Positions 14,840 through 21,816 are shown, numbered from the stretch's first letter. The stretch is DNA of 21,816 nucleotides from Eubacteriales bacterium (GCA_029974855.1 JARKQO010000588.1:1-21816), one strand, 5' to 3'. Notes: generated by a model not told the origin, from the sequence alone. Made by a program: numbers and translations.

Positions 14840-17303
14840 TCAGCAGCCGGAGCTGGTGGGCCTTGCGCAGCGCCAGGGTTTTGTTGTTAACCTCCAGCTT
14901 CTGGTAGATATTCTTGATATGGTAGCGGACCGTGGTGACGGAGATGTACAGCTTGCTGCCGATTTCCTCGTGCTTGAGCCCCTGCTCCAGCAGCTGCATG
15001 ATCTCCCGCTCCCGGGGGGTCAGCAGCACGGCGCTTTCCCGCAGGCGCTCCACCTTGCCCAGATATTGGCCGCACCAGTTGCAAAGCTCCCGCAGGTAGG
15101 AGCTGCCGCCGCTTTCGCAAAGGGCGTTCAGCAGCGGCGCAAGCTCGCGCCCGGCCTCCGCGAAGGGCAGAATCAGATGGTCCCGCTCCCCCAGGGCCAC
15201 GGCCCGTTCCAGCACCGGCAAAGCGGCCTCCGGCCCCAGCAGGTGGTTTTTGGCGATGGCCCCGCCGATGAGGCAGTGGAGGTGCCCAAGCTGATGATGG
15301 TAGGCCTCCAGCCCCTGCCGCATGGTATCGCACAGGGCTTCCACCAGAATGTAATCCCCTGTGGCAATGGCAGCCTTCAGCTGCACCACGTCGAAAAAGG
15401 AGCGGGCCTGCCGCAGGAAGCAGCCCCCCTCCGCGCCCCCCTCCATGATCCAGCCGGCCACGGCCTCGGGCTTGCCGACGCACAGGTTCAGGTAGGCCGC
15501 GCACAGCTCAAAGGTGGTGTTGAGCACGGGGTTATTTTCGGCCAGCACCTCCTTGCGCAGGGATTCCATGGGCATCACCCCGTCGGGGCGCTCGCCCCGC
15601 AGGGCGGACAGCCGGTCCAGGGTGAACTGGGCGCACAGCATCACGCAGACCTGGTTCTTCTGCTTGGCCTTGTACAGCGCCTTATAGGCGTGCAGCTCCA
15701 CCTGGTCGAAAGCTCCGGTTTCCAGCGCGAACTCGGCCCGCAGCAGCGATTCGCTGCCCATGCCGCACCCGCTGACCGAGCCGATCAGCGCATCGGCGTT
15801 TTGGACAAAAAAATCCACGGTTTCCCTGAGCCCGCCCGGACGGGTATGGTATAGATACAGCAGCTCCGGGCTGCCGAAGGTGAACTCCTTATGCCGGGTG
15901 ACGATGCGGGAGCAGCCGCCGCCGAAATACTCCACCGCCTTCAGGTTTCGCCTGACCATCTCCGGCAGGTCGTTAAAAACCACAAAGGTCCAAATCACGT
16001 TGATTTCGCCCAGCAAAAAGCGCTTCAGCCGCTCGTCGTCGCAGGAGGAGAGCACGAAGCTTTCCATGTTGTTTAGGTATTCCCGGCAGCGGGAAAGGGC
16101 CATGGGGTCCTCGCTCATGGCGTAGATGCGGATGTATTGCAGGTACGCGATGGGGTAGCGCAGGCACAGGGTTTCCGACAGCCCCTGAAAGATGCGGTGG
16201 ATCTGCGGGAACTGCAGAAAATGGATGTCCGGCGTGTTTTCCCGGTTCAGGGCCGCCAGGATGCTTTCGATCTCGCCCGCGCGGTACAGGTATTCAAACC
16301 CCGCCGAATAGCGCCCTTCGCCCAGGCACCATTCCCCGGCCCGGCGGTACACCCGCTCCGCCTCCTCCCGGCGGCACAGGGCCCGCTCCACAAAATACGC
16401 CTTGATGACCCCCCGGATCTGGTAACGGTCCCCCACCTCATCAAACACAAAAAACGTGGTGCGGTGGACAAAGGCGGACAGGGCTTCCGGCGTCAGGAGC
16501 GAGTCCAGCACATAGGCGGCCATGGGCAGGTTGAAGCTCTCCAGCAGCGACAGCGCCACCAAGGCGGAGCGCTGGCACGGCTCCACACCGCTGAGGAGGT
16601 TTTGCTCGATGATATCGTCCACCGTGCGGCTATGGCCGATGGGCACGCCCCGCTGCAGGCTTTTGCAGTACACAAACAGCATGCTGGCCCAGCCGTCGGC
16701 GTAGGCCTTCACCCGCTCCAGCTGGTCCTCATCCAGGGGGCAGCCCATCTGGCGGAAGTATTCCTCCGTCTCCTCCTGGGTAAAGCGCAGGGCCTTATCC
16801 GTCAGGGTAAAGCAAAGCTGCTTCTGGTAAAGCCCCACAGCGCTGATCTGGGAAAGCTCCCGGGTGATCAGCACGATGTGCAGCGGTTCAATGCGCTCCT
16901 GGGCAATCTGCCGGAACAGCGAAAAGGGGCGGGGGTCCGCCATCATCTGGAAATCGTCCACCACGATGATCAGGGGGCGGGCGTATTCAAAATCGATCAA
17001 AATATCCCGCAGCTTGCCGCTTTGCAGCGGGTCGTAAGGGGTTTGCAGCCGGGCCAGGCGTTCCCCCAGGGGGTGCCCGAGGCGCTGGAGCCGCCCTGTC
17101 AGCTGCCGCCACATTTCGTCCGCCGTGGAGCCCGCCGCCGCCAGGGGCACCCAGACCACATCCGCGTTGACCCCCTCAAGGGCCTGCTCCACGGCTGTGG
17201 TTTTGCCGTAACCCATGGGCGCATGGATGATGGAAAGCGGATGGGTCAGAATGCTTTGAAGCTTGCGGGTGATCCGCGGCCGGGCGATGACGGTGGTATC
17301 CAT
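14835..17303 (-). CDS. LuxR-family ATP-binding regulator (MalT/LAL type)
   Basis: This 822-residue transcription activator is of the large ATP-binding LuxR (LAL) class, whose model is MalT. The N-terminal STAND NTPase has a Walker A APMGYGKTT (28-36) and a Walker B LIIVVDD (111-117). A long helical, TPR-like middle follows, probably the inducer-sensing part. The last 62 residues (761-822) form the LuxR helix-turn-helix, with TPREREIM, HEEIGSKLYIS and TVRYHIKNIYQKL. The ATG at 17303 is preceded by AGGAAGGGGGA; an upstream in-frame ATG at 17366 lies inside the candidate promoter and is rejected. It is somewhat shorter than MalT (901 residues). Convergent with the sugar operon and sharing a terminator with it, it is the best candidate activator of that operon or of the neighbouring flavoprotein gene. 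The inducer cannot be read from sequence. Confidence 0.93.
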   Translation of the reverse strand: MDTTVIARPRITRKLQSILTHPLSIIHAPMGYGKTTAVEQALEGVNADVVWVPLAAAGSTADEMWRQLTGRLQRLGHPLGERLARLQTPYDPLQSGKLRDILIDFEYARPLIIVVDDFQMMADPRPFSLFRQIAQERIEPLHIVLITRELSQISAVGLYQKQLCFTLTDKALRFTQEETEEYFRQMGCPLDEDQLERVKAYADGWASMLFVYCKSLQRGVPIGHSRTVDDIIEQNLLSGVEPCQRSALVALSLLESFNLPMAAYVLDSLLTPEALSAFVHRTTFFVFDEVGDRYQIRGVIKAYFVERALCRREEAERVYRRAGEWCLGEGRYSAGFEYLYRAGEIESILAALNRENTPDIHFLQFPQIHRIFQGLSETLCLRYPIAYLQYIRIYAMSEDPMALSRCREYLNNMESFVLSSCDDERLKRFLLGEINVIWTFVVFNDLPEMVRRNLKAVEYFGGGCSRIVTRHKEFTFGSPELLYLYHTRPGGLRETVDFFVQNADALIGSVSGCGMGSESLLRAEFALETGAFDQVELHAYKALYKAKQKNQVCVMLCAQFTLDRLSALRGERPDGVMPMESLRKEVLAENNPVLNTTFELCAAYLNLCVGKPEAVAGWIMEGGAEGGCFLRQARSFFDVVQLKAAIATGDYILVEALCDTMRQGLEAYHHQLGHLHCLIGGAIAKNHLLGPEAALPVLERAVALGERDHLILPFAEAGRELAPLLNALCESGGSSYLRELCNWCGQYLGKVERLRESAVLLTPREREIMQLLEQGLKHEEIGSKLYISVTTVRYHIKNIYQKLEVNNKTLALRKAHQLRLLK

Positions 17304-17337
17304 GGCGCATCCCCCTTCCTTCAAAATGTCTACCCAC

Positions 17338-17366
17338 AGTGTAAAGGTTTTTGCCGGCACAAGCAA
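17338..17366 (-). promoter_or_regulatory. Candidate promoter of the LAL regulator gene
   Basis: Minus-strand TTGCTT (complement of 17361-17366) and TACACT (complement of 17338-17343) are 17 bases apart, matching consensus at about three and four of six positions. The palindrome TGCCGGCA (17352-17359) lies in the spacer and could be a regulator site. The start would be near 17331 with a leader of under 30 bases. Confidence 0.4.
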
Positions 17367-17445
17367 GAGACAGATGGGGGCTGGAGCGGAGGTTGGGACG
17401 TTGCGCCACGCGCCCCGGGGGCCGCAAGGAGGACAACGGAAAGGA

Positions 17446-17471
17446 GCGCTGGTGACGGCAGTTACCAGCGC
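17446..17471. repeat. 26-base palindrome between flavoprotein and regulator genes
   Basis: GCGCTGGTGAC (17446-17456) pairs with GTTACCAGCGC (17461-17471) around GGCA: 11 base pairs, one of them G-T. No clear T-run follows on either strand. It lies in the 257-base gap between two minus-strand genes, about 80 bases upstream of the regulator -35, and may be a terminator stem, an mRNA-stabilising hairpin or an operator. Apart from this and the stems at 17514-17559 I see no gene in the gap. Confidence 0.5.
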
Positions 17472-17513
17472 GATGATTGGGGCTGCGGAGGAAGCTTGTG
17501 CCCGGGGAGCTTA

Positions 17514-17559
17514 GGGGGAATCCCCCAGGGCTACGCCGGGCGTTTTTCCCTTTCCCGGC
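17514..17559 (-). terminator. Tandem small hairpins after the flavoprotein gene
   Basis: Just past the flavoprotein stop, GCCGGG (17535-17540) can pair with CCCGGC (17554-17559), and GGGGG with CCCCC around AAT at 17514-17526. They are placed as a terminator would be, but no T-run follows on the minus strand, so this is a weak call. Confidence 0.3.
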
Positions 17560-17560
17560 C

Positions 17561-19162
17561 TTAGGCCTTGGCGGCGTTCTCGGCGGCGATGAGGCCGTAG
17601 GTCAGGGCCATGGAGTGGCTGAGGCCGGGTACGGTGAGGGGGTACTCGATGGCGAAGCGCCCGCCCTGGACATTGCCCGCCACAAACAGGCCGTGGATCA
17701 CGTTTCCGGCCTCATCGTAGCAGTGAGCCCGGTCGTCGCTGACCAGGCCGCCCATGACGGCGATCATGATGGCGGGGGTAAAGCGCGAGGCATAGAAGGG
17801 GCCTTTTTCCACCGGGAACAGCCGCAGGCCGCGCTTGCCAAAATCGGGGTCCACGCCTTGGCGGCACAGCTGGTTGTACCGCGCGATGGAGCCAAGGGCG
17901 GCTTCCATGGGCAGGCCCGTCCGGGCCACCAGCGCCTCCAGCGTATCGGCCCGCAGCAGCTTGCCGCCGGCCACGGCCTTCTCCACCAAAGCGGGGGTGA
18001 CGCAGTTGTCGATGGTGGAAAGCTTGGGGTAGACCTGGCCCTCTGCCAGGGCTTCGTCCGTCAGGGGATAGCAGACCGAGCCATGGTTGGGGTGCACGTC
18101 CCTGACCTGCCGGGGCCAGTTGCTGTCCACAAACTGCCAGGCGGCCTTGCCCTGGACGTTTTCAATCTGGTCGCCGATCTGCTGGCCGGGAGCGTCCTCG
18201 TTGACGAAGCGCTGGCCCTGGAGGTTCAGCAGCAGAAACCCGGACGCGCCGAACACGCTGCCCATATGGTGGGCCACAGGGGCATGGGGCGCGTCCTGAA
18301 GCCGCGCGCCCACCCACATGGCCATGCGGTGCCCGTCTCCTGTGTTGGAGGGGCGCTTTTGCTGGTCGTAGCTGGTCCACAGCTGGGGGGTCTGGAGCAT
18401 GCGGGGGCAGAAGCGGCGCAGCATGGCGGGGTCGCTCATATAATCCCCCGTGGCCAGGATGACGGCCTGGGCCGCGTCCGCCTGCACATAGCCGCCCTCC
18501 TCCATACGGGCGATGACCCCCGTCACGGGGCCCTGGGGGCTGCGCAAAAGCTTCACGGCGGGGGTGTTGAACAGGCTGGTCAGCAGGCCGCTTTCCACCG
18601 CCCGCCGGTAGTTGCCCTGACAGACGGGAATATGGGTGGGGCGAATCCAGGCCGTGGTTTGGTAGCATTTGAAGCGCTCGGCCTGGTTATCAAAGGTTTC
18701 GGGCTGGGGCAGGCGGCGGGGCTGAATCCACAGGCGGCAGCCCTCGGGGGGCTTGGAAAAGGTATCCTCCAGCACGCTGTACTCGGGCGCGGCCTCCAGG
18801 TACCAGTCCAGGGCCTCTCCGGCCCGGGCGGCCCAGGCGGATAAGATGCGCTGGTCCGCCATGTAGCACATGTCCTTCATCAGGTCCGTAACCATCTGGG
18901 TGCGGTCGATGTCATGGCGGCCCCAGCGCCGGGCGATGCTGCTGTCCATGACGGCAAAATCCCCGGAGCGGGCCTGGATGCCGCTGCACTTTTCAAGGAG
19001 AAGCACGCTTTTGCCCAGCTCCGTCAGCCTGCGGCAGGCCGCCACCCCCGCCAGCCCGCCGCCCACCACCACCACATCCGCCGACTCCCGCCGGGTAATC
19101 CGCGAAGGTTCAATTTCCGGGGCCTGGGAAAGCCAGGCCTCATGATCATACATGCTGCTCAT
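17561..19162 (-). CDS. FAD-dependent oxidoreductase, fumarate reductase/succinate dehydrogenase flavoprotein-like
   Basis: This 533-residue flavoprotein is of the FAD_binding_2 family, which includes soluble fumarate reductases, 3-ketosteroid dehydrogenases and related enone or enoate reductases. The dinucleotide motif VVVGGGLAG is at 31-39, with the ribose-binding acid E57 in LLLEK. The C-terminal FAD cap AGNVQGGRF begins near 495 and continues into EYPLTVPGLSHSMALTYG, typical of the family. No FMN-binding domain, heme motif or signal peptide is present, so electrons must come from a separate partner or a small reductant. The start is the ATG at 19162; an in-frame TAA lies 30 bases upstream and no alternative start lies between. 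The ribosome binding site is unusually distant (see 19163-19191). Substrate is unknown; a role linked to the sugar operon is only suggested by proximity. Confidence 0.88.
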   Translation of the reverse strand: MSSMYDHEAWLSQAPEIEPSRITRRESADVVVVGGGLAGVAACRRLTELGKSVLLLEKCSGIQARSGDFAVMDSSIARRWGRHDIDRTQMVTDLMKDMCYMADQRILSAWAARAGEALDWYLEAAPEYSVLEDTFSKPPEGCRLWIQPRRLPQPETFDNQAERFKCYQTTAWIRPTHIPVCQGNYRRAVESGLLTSLFNTPAVKLLRSPQGPVTGVIARMEEGGYVQADAAQAVILATGDYMSDPAMLRRFCPRMLQTPQLWTSYDQQKRPSNTGDGHRMAMWVGARLQDAPHAPVAHHMGSVFGASGFLLLNLQGQRFVNEDAPGQQIGDQIENVQGKAAWQFVDSNWPRQVRDVHPNHGSVCYPLTDEALAEGQVYPKLSTIDNCVTPALVEKAVAGGKLLRADTLEALVARTGLPMEAALGSIARYNQLCRQGVDPDFGKRGLRLFPVEKGPFYASRFTPAIMIAVMGGLVSDDRAHCYDEAGNVIHGLFVAGNVQGGRFAIEYPLTVPGLSHSMALTYGLIAAENAAKA

Positions 19163-19191
19163 ACGATGCCGCGGGACGCCCCGCCCTCCTT
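19163..19191 (-). promoter_or_regulatory. Distant ribosome binding site with intervening hairpin
   Basis: AAGGAGG (complement of 19185-19191) is 22 bases from the flavoprotein ATG, too far for normal use. Exactly between them, on the minus strand, GCGGG and CCCGC (complements of 19180-19184 and 19171-19175) can pair around a 4-base loop. Folding would remove 14 bases and leave an effective spacing of 8. The TAA of the small frame at 19190 overlaps this site. Confidence 0.45.
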
Positions 19192-19513
19192 ATGCCAGAT
19201 ACCGGGCGGCCCCGCCCGCGTTACTCCCATGATAACGTGGGGGGAAGGGGTTGTCCACTCTAAAACCTGATAGGTTTGGTGAGAGGGGGCGTTTCCCGCG
19301 GACCTCCCGGGATGTGGCATGGCCCTGAAGCTGGAAGCCATGCACAAGCCCATGGCCGGATGAGGAGCAAATATACCTGACGCCCATTGAATATAGGCTT
19401 CTGTGCCTCTTGGACAGGCTCTTGCCCTGGTCCCATTGTTCCTTTCGGGTCCCTTTCTCCCATACACCACATAGCAATTCCATGAGATTTGTGCTATCAT
19501 TTTTCTTGACCAT
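19190..19513 (-). CDS. Possible small hypothetical protein upstream of the flavoprotein gene
   Basis: I do not recognise this 107-residue frame. In its favour, the ATG at 19513 lies 9 bases after AAAGGAGG (complement of 19523-19530), one of the best ribosome binding sites in the window, and its TAA overlaps the AAGGAGG of the flavoprotein gene, the usual layout of coupled genes. The N-terminal half is charged (starting MVKKNDSTNLMELL) with K/R-rich stretches near residues 23-38. The second half is rich in glycine, serine and proline without obvious secondary structure, and codon use is less C/G-ending than in neighbours. Against it, no domain is visible, it spans a region likely to contain the acyltransferase promoter, and other frames across it are also open. 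It may be a real small protein, a decayed gene or chance. Confidence is low. Confidence 0.3.
   Translation of the reverse strand: MVKKNDSTNLMELLCGVWEKGTRKEQWDQGKSLSKRHRSLYSMGVRYICSSSGHGLVHGFQLQGHATSREVRGKRPLSPNLSGFRVDNPFPPRYHGSNAGGAARYLA
19492..19500 (+). promoter_or_regulatory. Candidate extended -10 promoter for the acyltransferase-transporter pair
   Basis: TGCTATCAT combines the TGn extension with a five-of-six -10 (TATCAT, 19495-19500). The hexamer 17 bases upstream, TAGCAA, is poor. An alternative is TTGACC at 19506-19511 with TGTAAA at 19530-19535 (18-base spacer). Either gives a leader of about 120-155 bases before the start at 19663, in which I see no known riboswitch fold. Confidence 0.35.
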
Positions 19514-19662
19514 TGGGTTGGGCCTCCTTTGTAAATGCCTCAGTGCCATTATTGCTGGCGGAATCCCCACAGCACTCCGCCCGATCAAAAGCCGGATGCG
19601 GCGTACCGGTCCTGATGGACGGCAAGCGGGAACGGGATGACGTTACAAAAGTAGGTGAAATG

Positions 19663-20817
19663 ATGTCCGATACGGTGAAAAATCACAAGCGCCATGTACG
19701 AACATACCGCGTCCTGAAAGCGCTTCTTTTTCCCTTTTTCAAGCGGTCCTTCCGAATCCAGTCACAGCCGGCCCCTGACATCACGGGCCCATACCTGGTG
19801 CTGGCCAACCATAACGCGGATTTAGACGCGGTGATCATACACCTCAGCTTCAAGGAGCTTTTATACTTCGTGGCCAGCGAGCATGTGTTTCGGGCAGGCC
19901 TGGCCTCGCGCCTGCTGCAAAGATACTTCGACCCCATATCACGGCTGAAGGGCAGCACCGATATCAAAACCGCCAGGGAAGTGATGCGGCGGCTCAAGGC
20001 CGGTATGAACGTATGCATATTCGCGGAAGGCAACCGCTCCTTCAACGGCCTCACGGGCCCCATTGCCCCCTCGGTGGGCAGGCTGGCCAAGGCCTGCGGT
20101 GTGCCGCTGATTACCTATCATTTTGAAGGCGGCTATTTTACGACCCCCCGCTGGGCGTATACCATGAGACACGGCCGTATGCGCGGCTATGTGGTAAACG
20201 TGTATGCCCCGCAGCGGCTGGAGGGCATGAGTGTGGAAGAGGTAAACGCGGCCATAGCCGCCGACCTCTTTGAGGACGCCTACGCCCGGCAGGCAACGGA
20301 AAGGGTGCGCTTTCAGGGCAAGCGTCTGGCCGAGGGGCTGGAAACGGCGCTCTTTTTATGCCCCGCATGCCAACGCTTTGGCGCCCTTCATAGCCGTGGC
20401 AATGAACTCTTCTGCGATTGCGGGCTGAAGGCGGAGTATGACGAGTACGGCTATCTAAGCGGCGCGCCCTATCCGACGATTACGGAATGGGATGCCTGGC
20501 AGCGGGAGAAGCTGGCCCAGATCGCCTCCAGGCTTGGGGAACAGGCTGCCTTCCAGGATGAGGGCGTAACGCTGACCCGGGTCCATGCCGGGCATAAAAG
20601 TGAGAGGCTTGCTTCAGGCGCTATTGCTATGTACCATGACCGCATCACCTGTGGAGACATGGCATTTTTGATCGACGATATTTCGGACATGGCCATCTAC
20701 GGCCGTGCCAATATAGCGTTTACCTGTGGCGGCGGGCATTATGAGATCCTTTCGAGCGGATCCTTCTGCGGGCGGAAATACCTGGAAATGTATCATCAAC
20801 TGAAAGGGGAGCGGTAA
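19663..20817 (+). CDS. PlsC-type 1-acylglycerol-3-phosphate/lysophospholipid acyltransferase with zinc-ribbon and C-terminal extension
   Basis: This 384-residue, probably membrane-associated acyltransferase transfers a fatty acyl chain to a glycerolipid such as lysophosphatidate or a lysophospholipid. The catalytic motif HX4D is HNADLD (H50-D55), and the acceptor-binding motif is FAEGNRS (120-126). The length is well above the roughly 240 residues usual for PlsC. After the catalytic domain comes CPAC (C233, C236) and, 14 residues later, CDC (C251, C253), a zinc-ribbon-like knuckle, then about 130 residues with no recognised domain. The start is one of two consecutive ATGs (19660 or 19663) after AGGTG (19653-19657); the second has the better spacing. 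In-frame codons extend upstream to 19513 but have poor context and unstructured sequence. It is followed 3 bases later by an MFS transporter gene, so the two form an operon. Confidence 0.88.
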   Translation: MSDTVKNHKRHVRTYRVLKALLFPFFKRSFRIQSQPAPDITGPYLVLANHNADLDAVIIHLSFKELLYFVASEHVFRAGLASRLLQRYFDPISRLKGSTDIKTAREVMRRLKAGMNVCIFAEGNRSFNGLTGPIAPSVGRLAKACGVPLITYHFEGGYFTTPRWAYTMRHGRMRGYVVNVYAPQRLEGMSVEEVNAAIAADLFEDAYARQATERVRFQGKRLAEGLETALFLCPACQRFGALHSRGNELFCDCGLKAEYDEYGYLSGAPYPTITEWDAWQREKLAQIASRLGEQAAFQDEGVTLTRVHAGHKSERLASGAIAMYHDRITCGDMAFLIDDISDMAIYGRANIAFTCGGGHYEILSSGSFCGRKYLEMYHQLKGER

Positions 20818-20820
20818 AGG

Positions 20821-21816
20821 ATGGATTTTGCAAAAGCGGACACAGGGAAGAGGTCGCGCCATTCATGGTATTTTTATGATTTCGGCAATTCCGCCTATGC
20901 GGCGGTGGTCCTTCTGGCGGTATATTCCGCTTACTTCAAAAACGTTGTGGTGGGCGGCGCGGAGGGAACGCGGCTTTGGGGTATCTCCGTGGGCATCGCG
21001 GCGGTGCTGGTGGCCGTCATGTCCCCAATTTTCGGCACCATTGCCGACTTTACAAAATCGAAAAAGAAGCTCCTGCTGATCTTCACCGCGGTTTCCATTG
21101 TATGCACCGCGCTTTTGTTCTTTGTGGGCGAGGGGGACGTGTTCACCGGCATGCTCTTCTTCATCCTGGCGGAGATCGGCTATCGCGGCGCTCAGGTATT
21201 TTATGATTCTCTGCTGACGGATGTTTCAACGCCTGAATCGGTGGGCTCCGTTTCCGGCAAGGGATGGGCGTTCGGCATGATTGGCGGCATTGTGGCCCTG
21301 CTGGTGGTGCTTGTGCCCATTCAATTGATTGGAAACCGGATGATCCCTTACGCGTTTTTCATCACAGCCTTCATCTATCTTGCCGCCGCCATCCCCACCT
21401 TCCTTTGGGTGGAGGAAAAGCGCGAGCCGGAGCAAATCCCGACGGGTAAAAACGTCATCGTTCTGGCCATTGAAAAGCTGGCGCAAACCTTCCGCTCCGT
21501 GAAGAAGCATAAGGAATTTGTGAAGTACGCCCTTTCCTTTTTGATTTATAACGACGGCATCATGATGCTGATGGATTTTGCGGCCATCATTGGCGCTACC
21601 CTCTTTGGCATGGGGCAGACGGGATTGATCCTTTTCGTGATCCTCATCCATTTGTCCGGCGCCATTGGCGCGCTGCTTTTTGGCAAGATCTCCGACAGAA
21701 AGAGCAGCAAGGAAGCGATTCTCCTATCCCTTGTGATCCTGATCGCCTCTATTATGGGCCTGTTTTTCATCAAGGACACCGTATGGTTCTATGTGATAGG
21801 GTTCATTGCGGGCCTG
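20821..21816 (+). CDS. MFS transporter, Atg22/UMF1 type (partial, 3' end outside window)
   Basis: The first 332 residues of a membrane transporter are present; the frame remains open to the window end. The N terminus RHSWYFYDFGNSAYA (13-27) is the hallmark of the Atg22/UMF1 branch of the major facilitator superfamily. A cytoplasmic-loop motif SPIFGTIADFTKSKKK (68-83) matches MFS motif A. Hydrophobic segments occur regularly, at least nine in the visible part. The ATG at 20821 follows AAAGGGGAG (20803-20811) by 9 bases and the acyltransferase stop by 3, so they are co-translated. Fungal Atg22 members export amino acids from vacuoles, but bacterial members are mostly uncharacterised, so substrate is open. 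The acyltransferase partner raises the possibility of a lipid or lysolipid substrate. Confidence 0.9.
   Translation, partial: MDFAKADTGKRSRHSWYFYDFGNSAYAAVVLLAVYSAYFKNVVVGGAEGTRLWGISVGIAAVLVAVMSPIFGTIADFTKSKKKLLLIFTAVSIVCTALLFFVGEGDVFTGMLFFILAEIGYRGAQVFYDSLLTDVSTPESVGSVSGKGWAFGMIGGIVALLVVLVPIQLIGNRMIPYAFFITAFIYLAAAIPTFLWVEEKREPEQIPTGKNVIVLAIEKLAQTFRSVKKHKEFVKYALSFLIYNDGIMMLMDFAAIIGATLFGMGQTGLILFVILIHLSGAIGALLFGKISDRKSSKEAILLSLVILIASIMGLFFIKDTVWFYVIGFIAGL

Noticed and set aside
17304..17366. ATG at 17366 as the regulator start
   Set aside because: It would place the start inside the candidate promoter; the ATG at 17303 has a good binding site and begins the conserved domain.
16137..17564. 475-codon plus-strand frame antisense to the LAL regulator gene
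   Set aside because: The regulator on the opposite strand has Walker and LuxR motifs; this frame has none.
17477..18844. 455-codon plus-strand frame antisense to the flavoprotein gene
   Set aside because: Low-complexity glycine- and histidine-rich shadow without a binding site.
19513..19662. Earlier in-frame start at 19513 for the acyltransferase
   Set aside because: It has poor translation context and adds 50 residues of unstructured sequence, while 19660/19663 has AGGTG at suitable spacing.

Overview
This window looks like chromosomal DNA from a GC-rich, endospore-forming anaerobic Firmicute in class Clostridia (an Oscillospirales- or Christensenellales-like gut organism would fit). The evidence is a complete Ger(x)A/B/C spore germinant-receptor operon, strong AAGGAGG-type ribosome binding sites, a CUT1 sugar ABC transporter without its own ATPase, and high third-position GC. 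Taxonomy is inferred; no rRNA or marker gene is present. I saw no tRNA, rRNA, CRISPR array, transposase or prophage gene.

Layout. (1) 57-4485, minus strand: a three-gene metabolic cluster, transcribed as a sugar-phosphate isomerase/epimerase-like TIM barrel, a D-2-hydroxyacid dehydrogenase, and an aconitase-superfamily hydratase with its own likely extended -10 promoter. (2) 4633-8306, minus strand: a germinant-receptor operon in the order B-C-A, with a plausible sigma-G promoter; gerB and gerC both start with TTG. (3) 8307-8636: a divergent control region. (4) 8637-14811, plus strand: a six-gene uptake and catabolic operon. It encodes a solute-binding protein, two permeases, a double-SIS-domain sugar-phosphate isomerase/deglycase-like protein, a BadF/GlcNAc-kinase-type kinase and an Amidohydro_2-type metal hydrolase. 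(5) 14835-17303, minus strand: a large MalT-like (LAL) ATP-binding LuxR-type regulator, convergent with the operon and its best candidate activator. (6) 17561-19162, minus strand: an FAD-dependent fumarate-reductase-like flavoprotein, possibly preceded by a small gene (19190-19513). (7) 19663-21816, plus strand: a PlsC-type acyltransferase with an appended zinc-ribbon and C-terminal extension, followed 3 bases later by an Atg22/UMF1-type MFS transporter cut by the window end.

How the genes may work together. The 8.6-14.8 kb operon reads as a self-contained route: import by CUT1 with a shared ATPase elsewhere, phosphorylation by the BadF-type kinase, then processing by the amidohydrolase and the SIS protein. 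The set resembles the NagK/NagA/NagB and Frl (fructoselysine) logics but matches neither, so the substrate may be an amino sugar, an N-acylated sugar or an Amadori compound. The 57-4485 cluster combines an isomerase, an oxidoreductase and a dehydratase, the usual parts of a sugar-acid or hydroxy-acid pathway. The acyltransferase-MFS pair recalls the LplT-Aas lysophospholipid import and re-acylation pairing. All of these pathway statements are inference from family membership and gene order.
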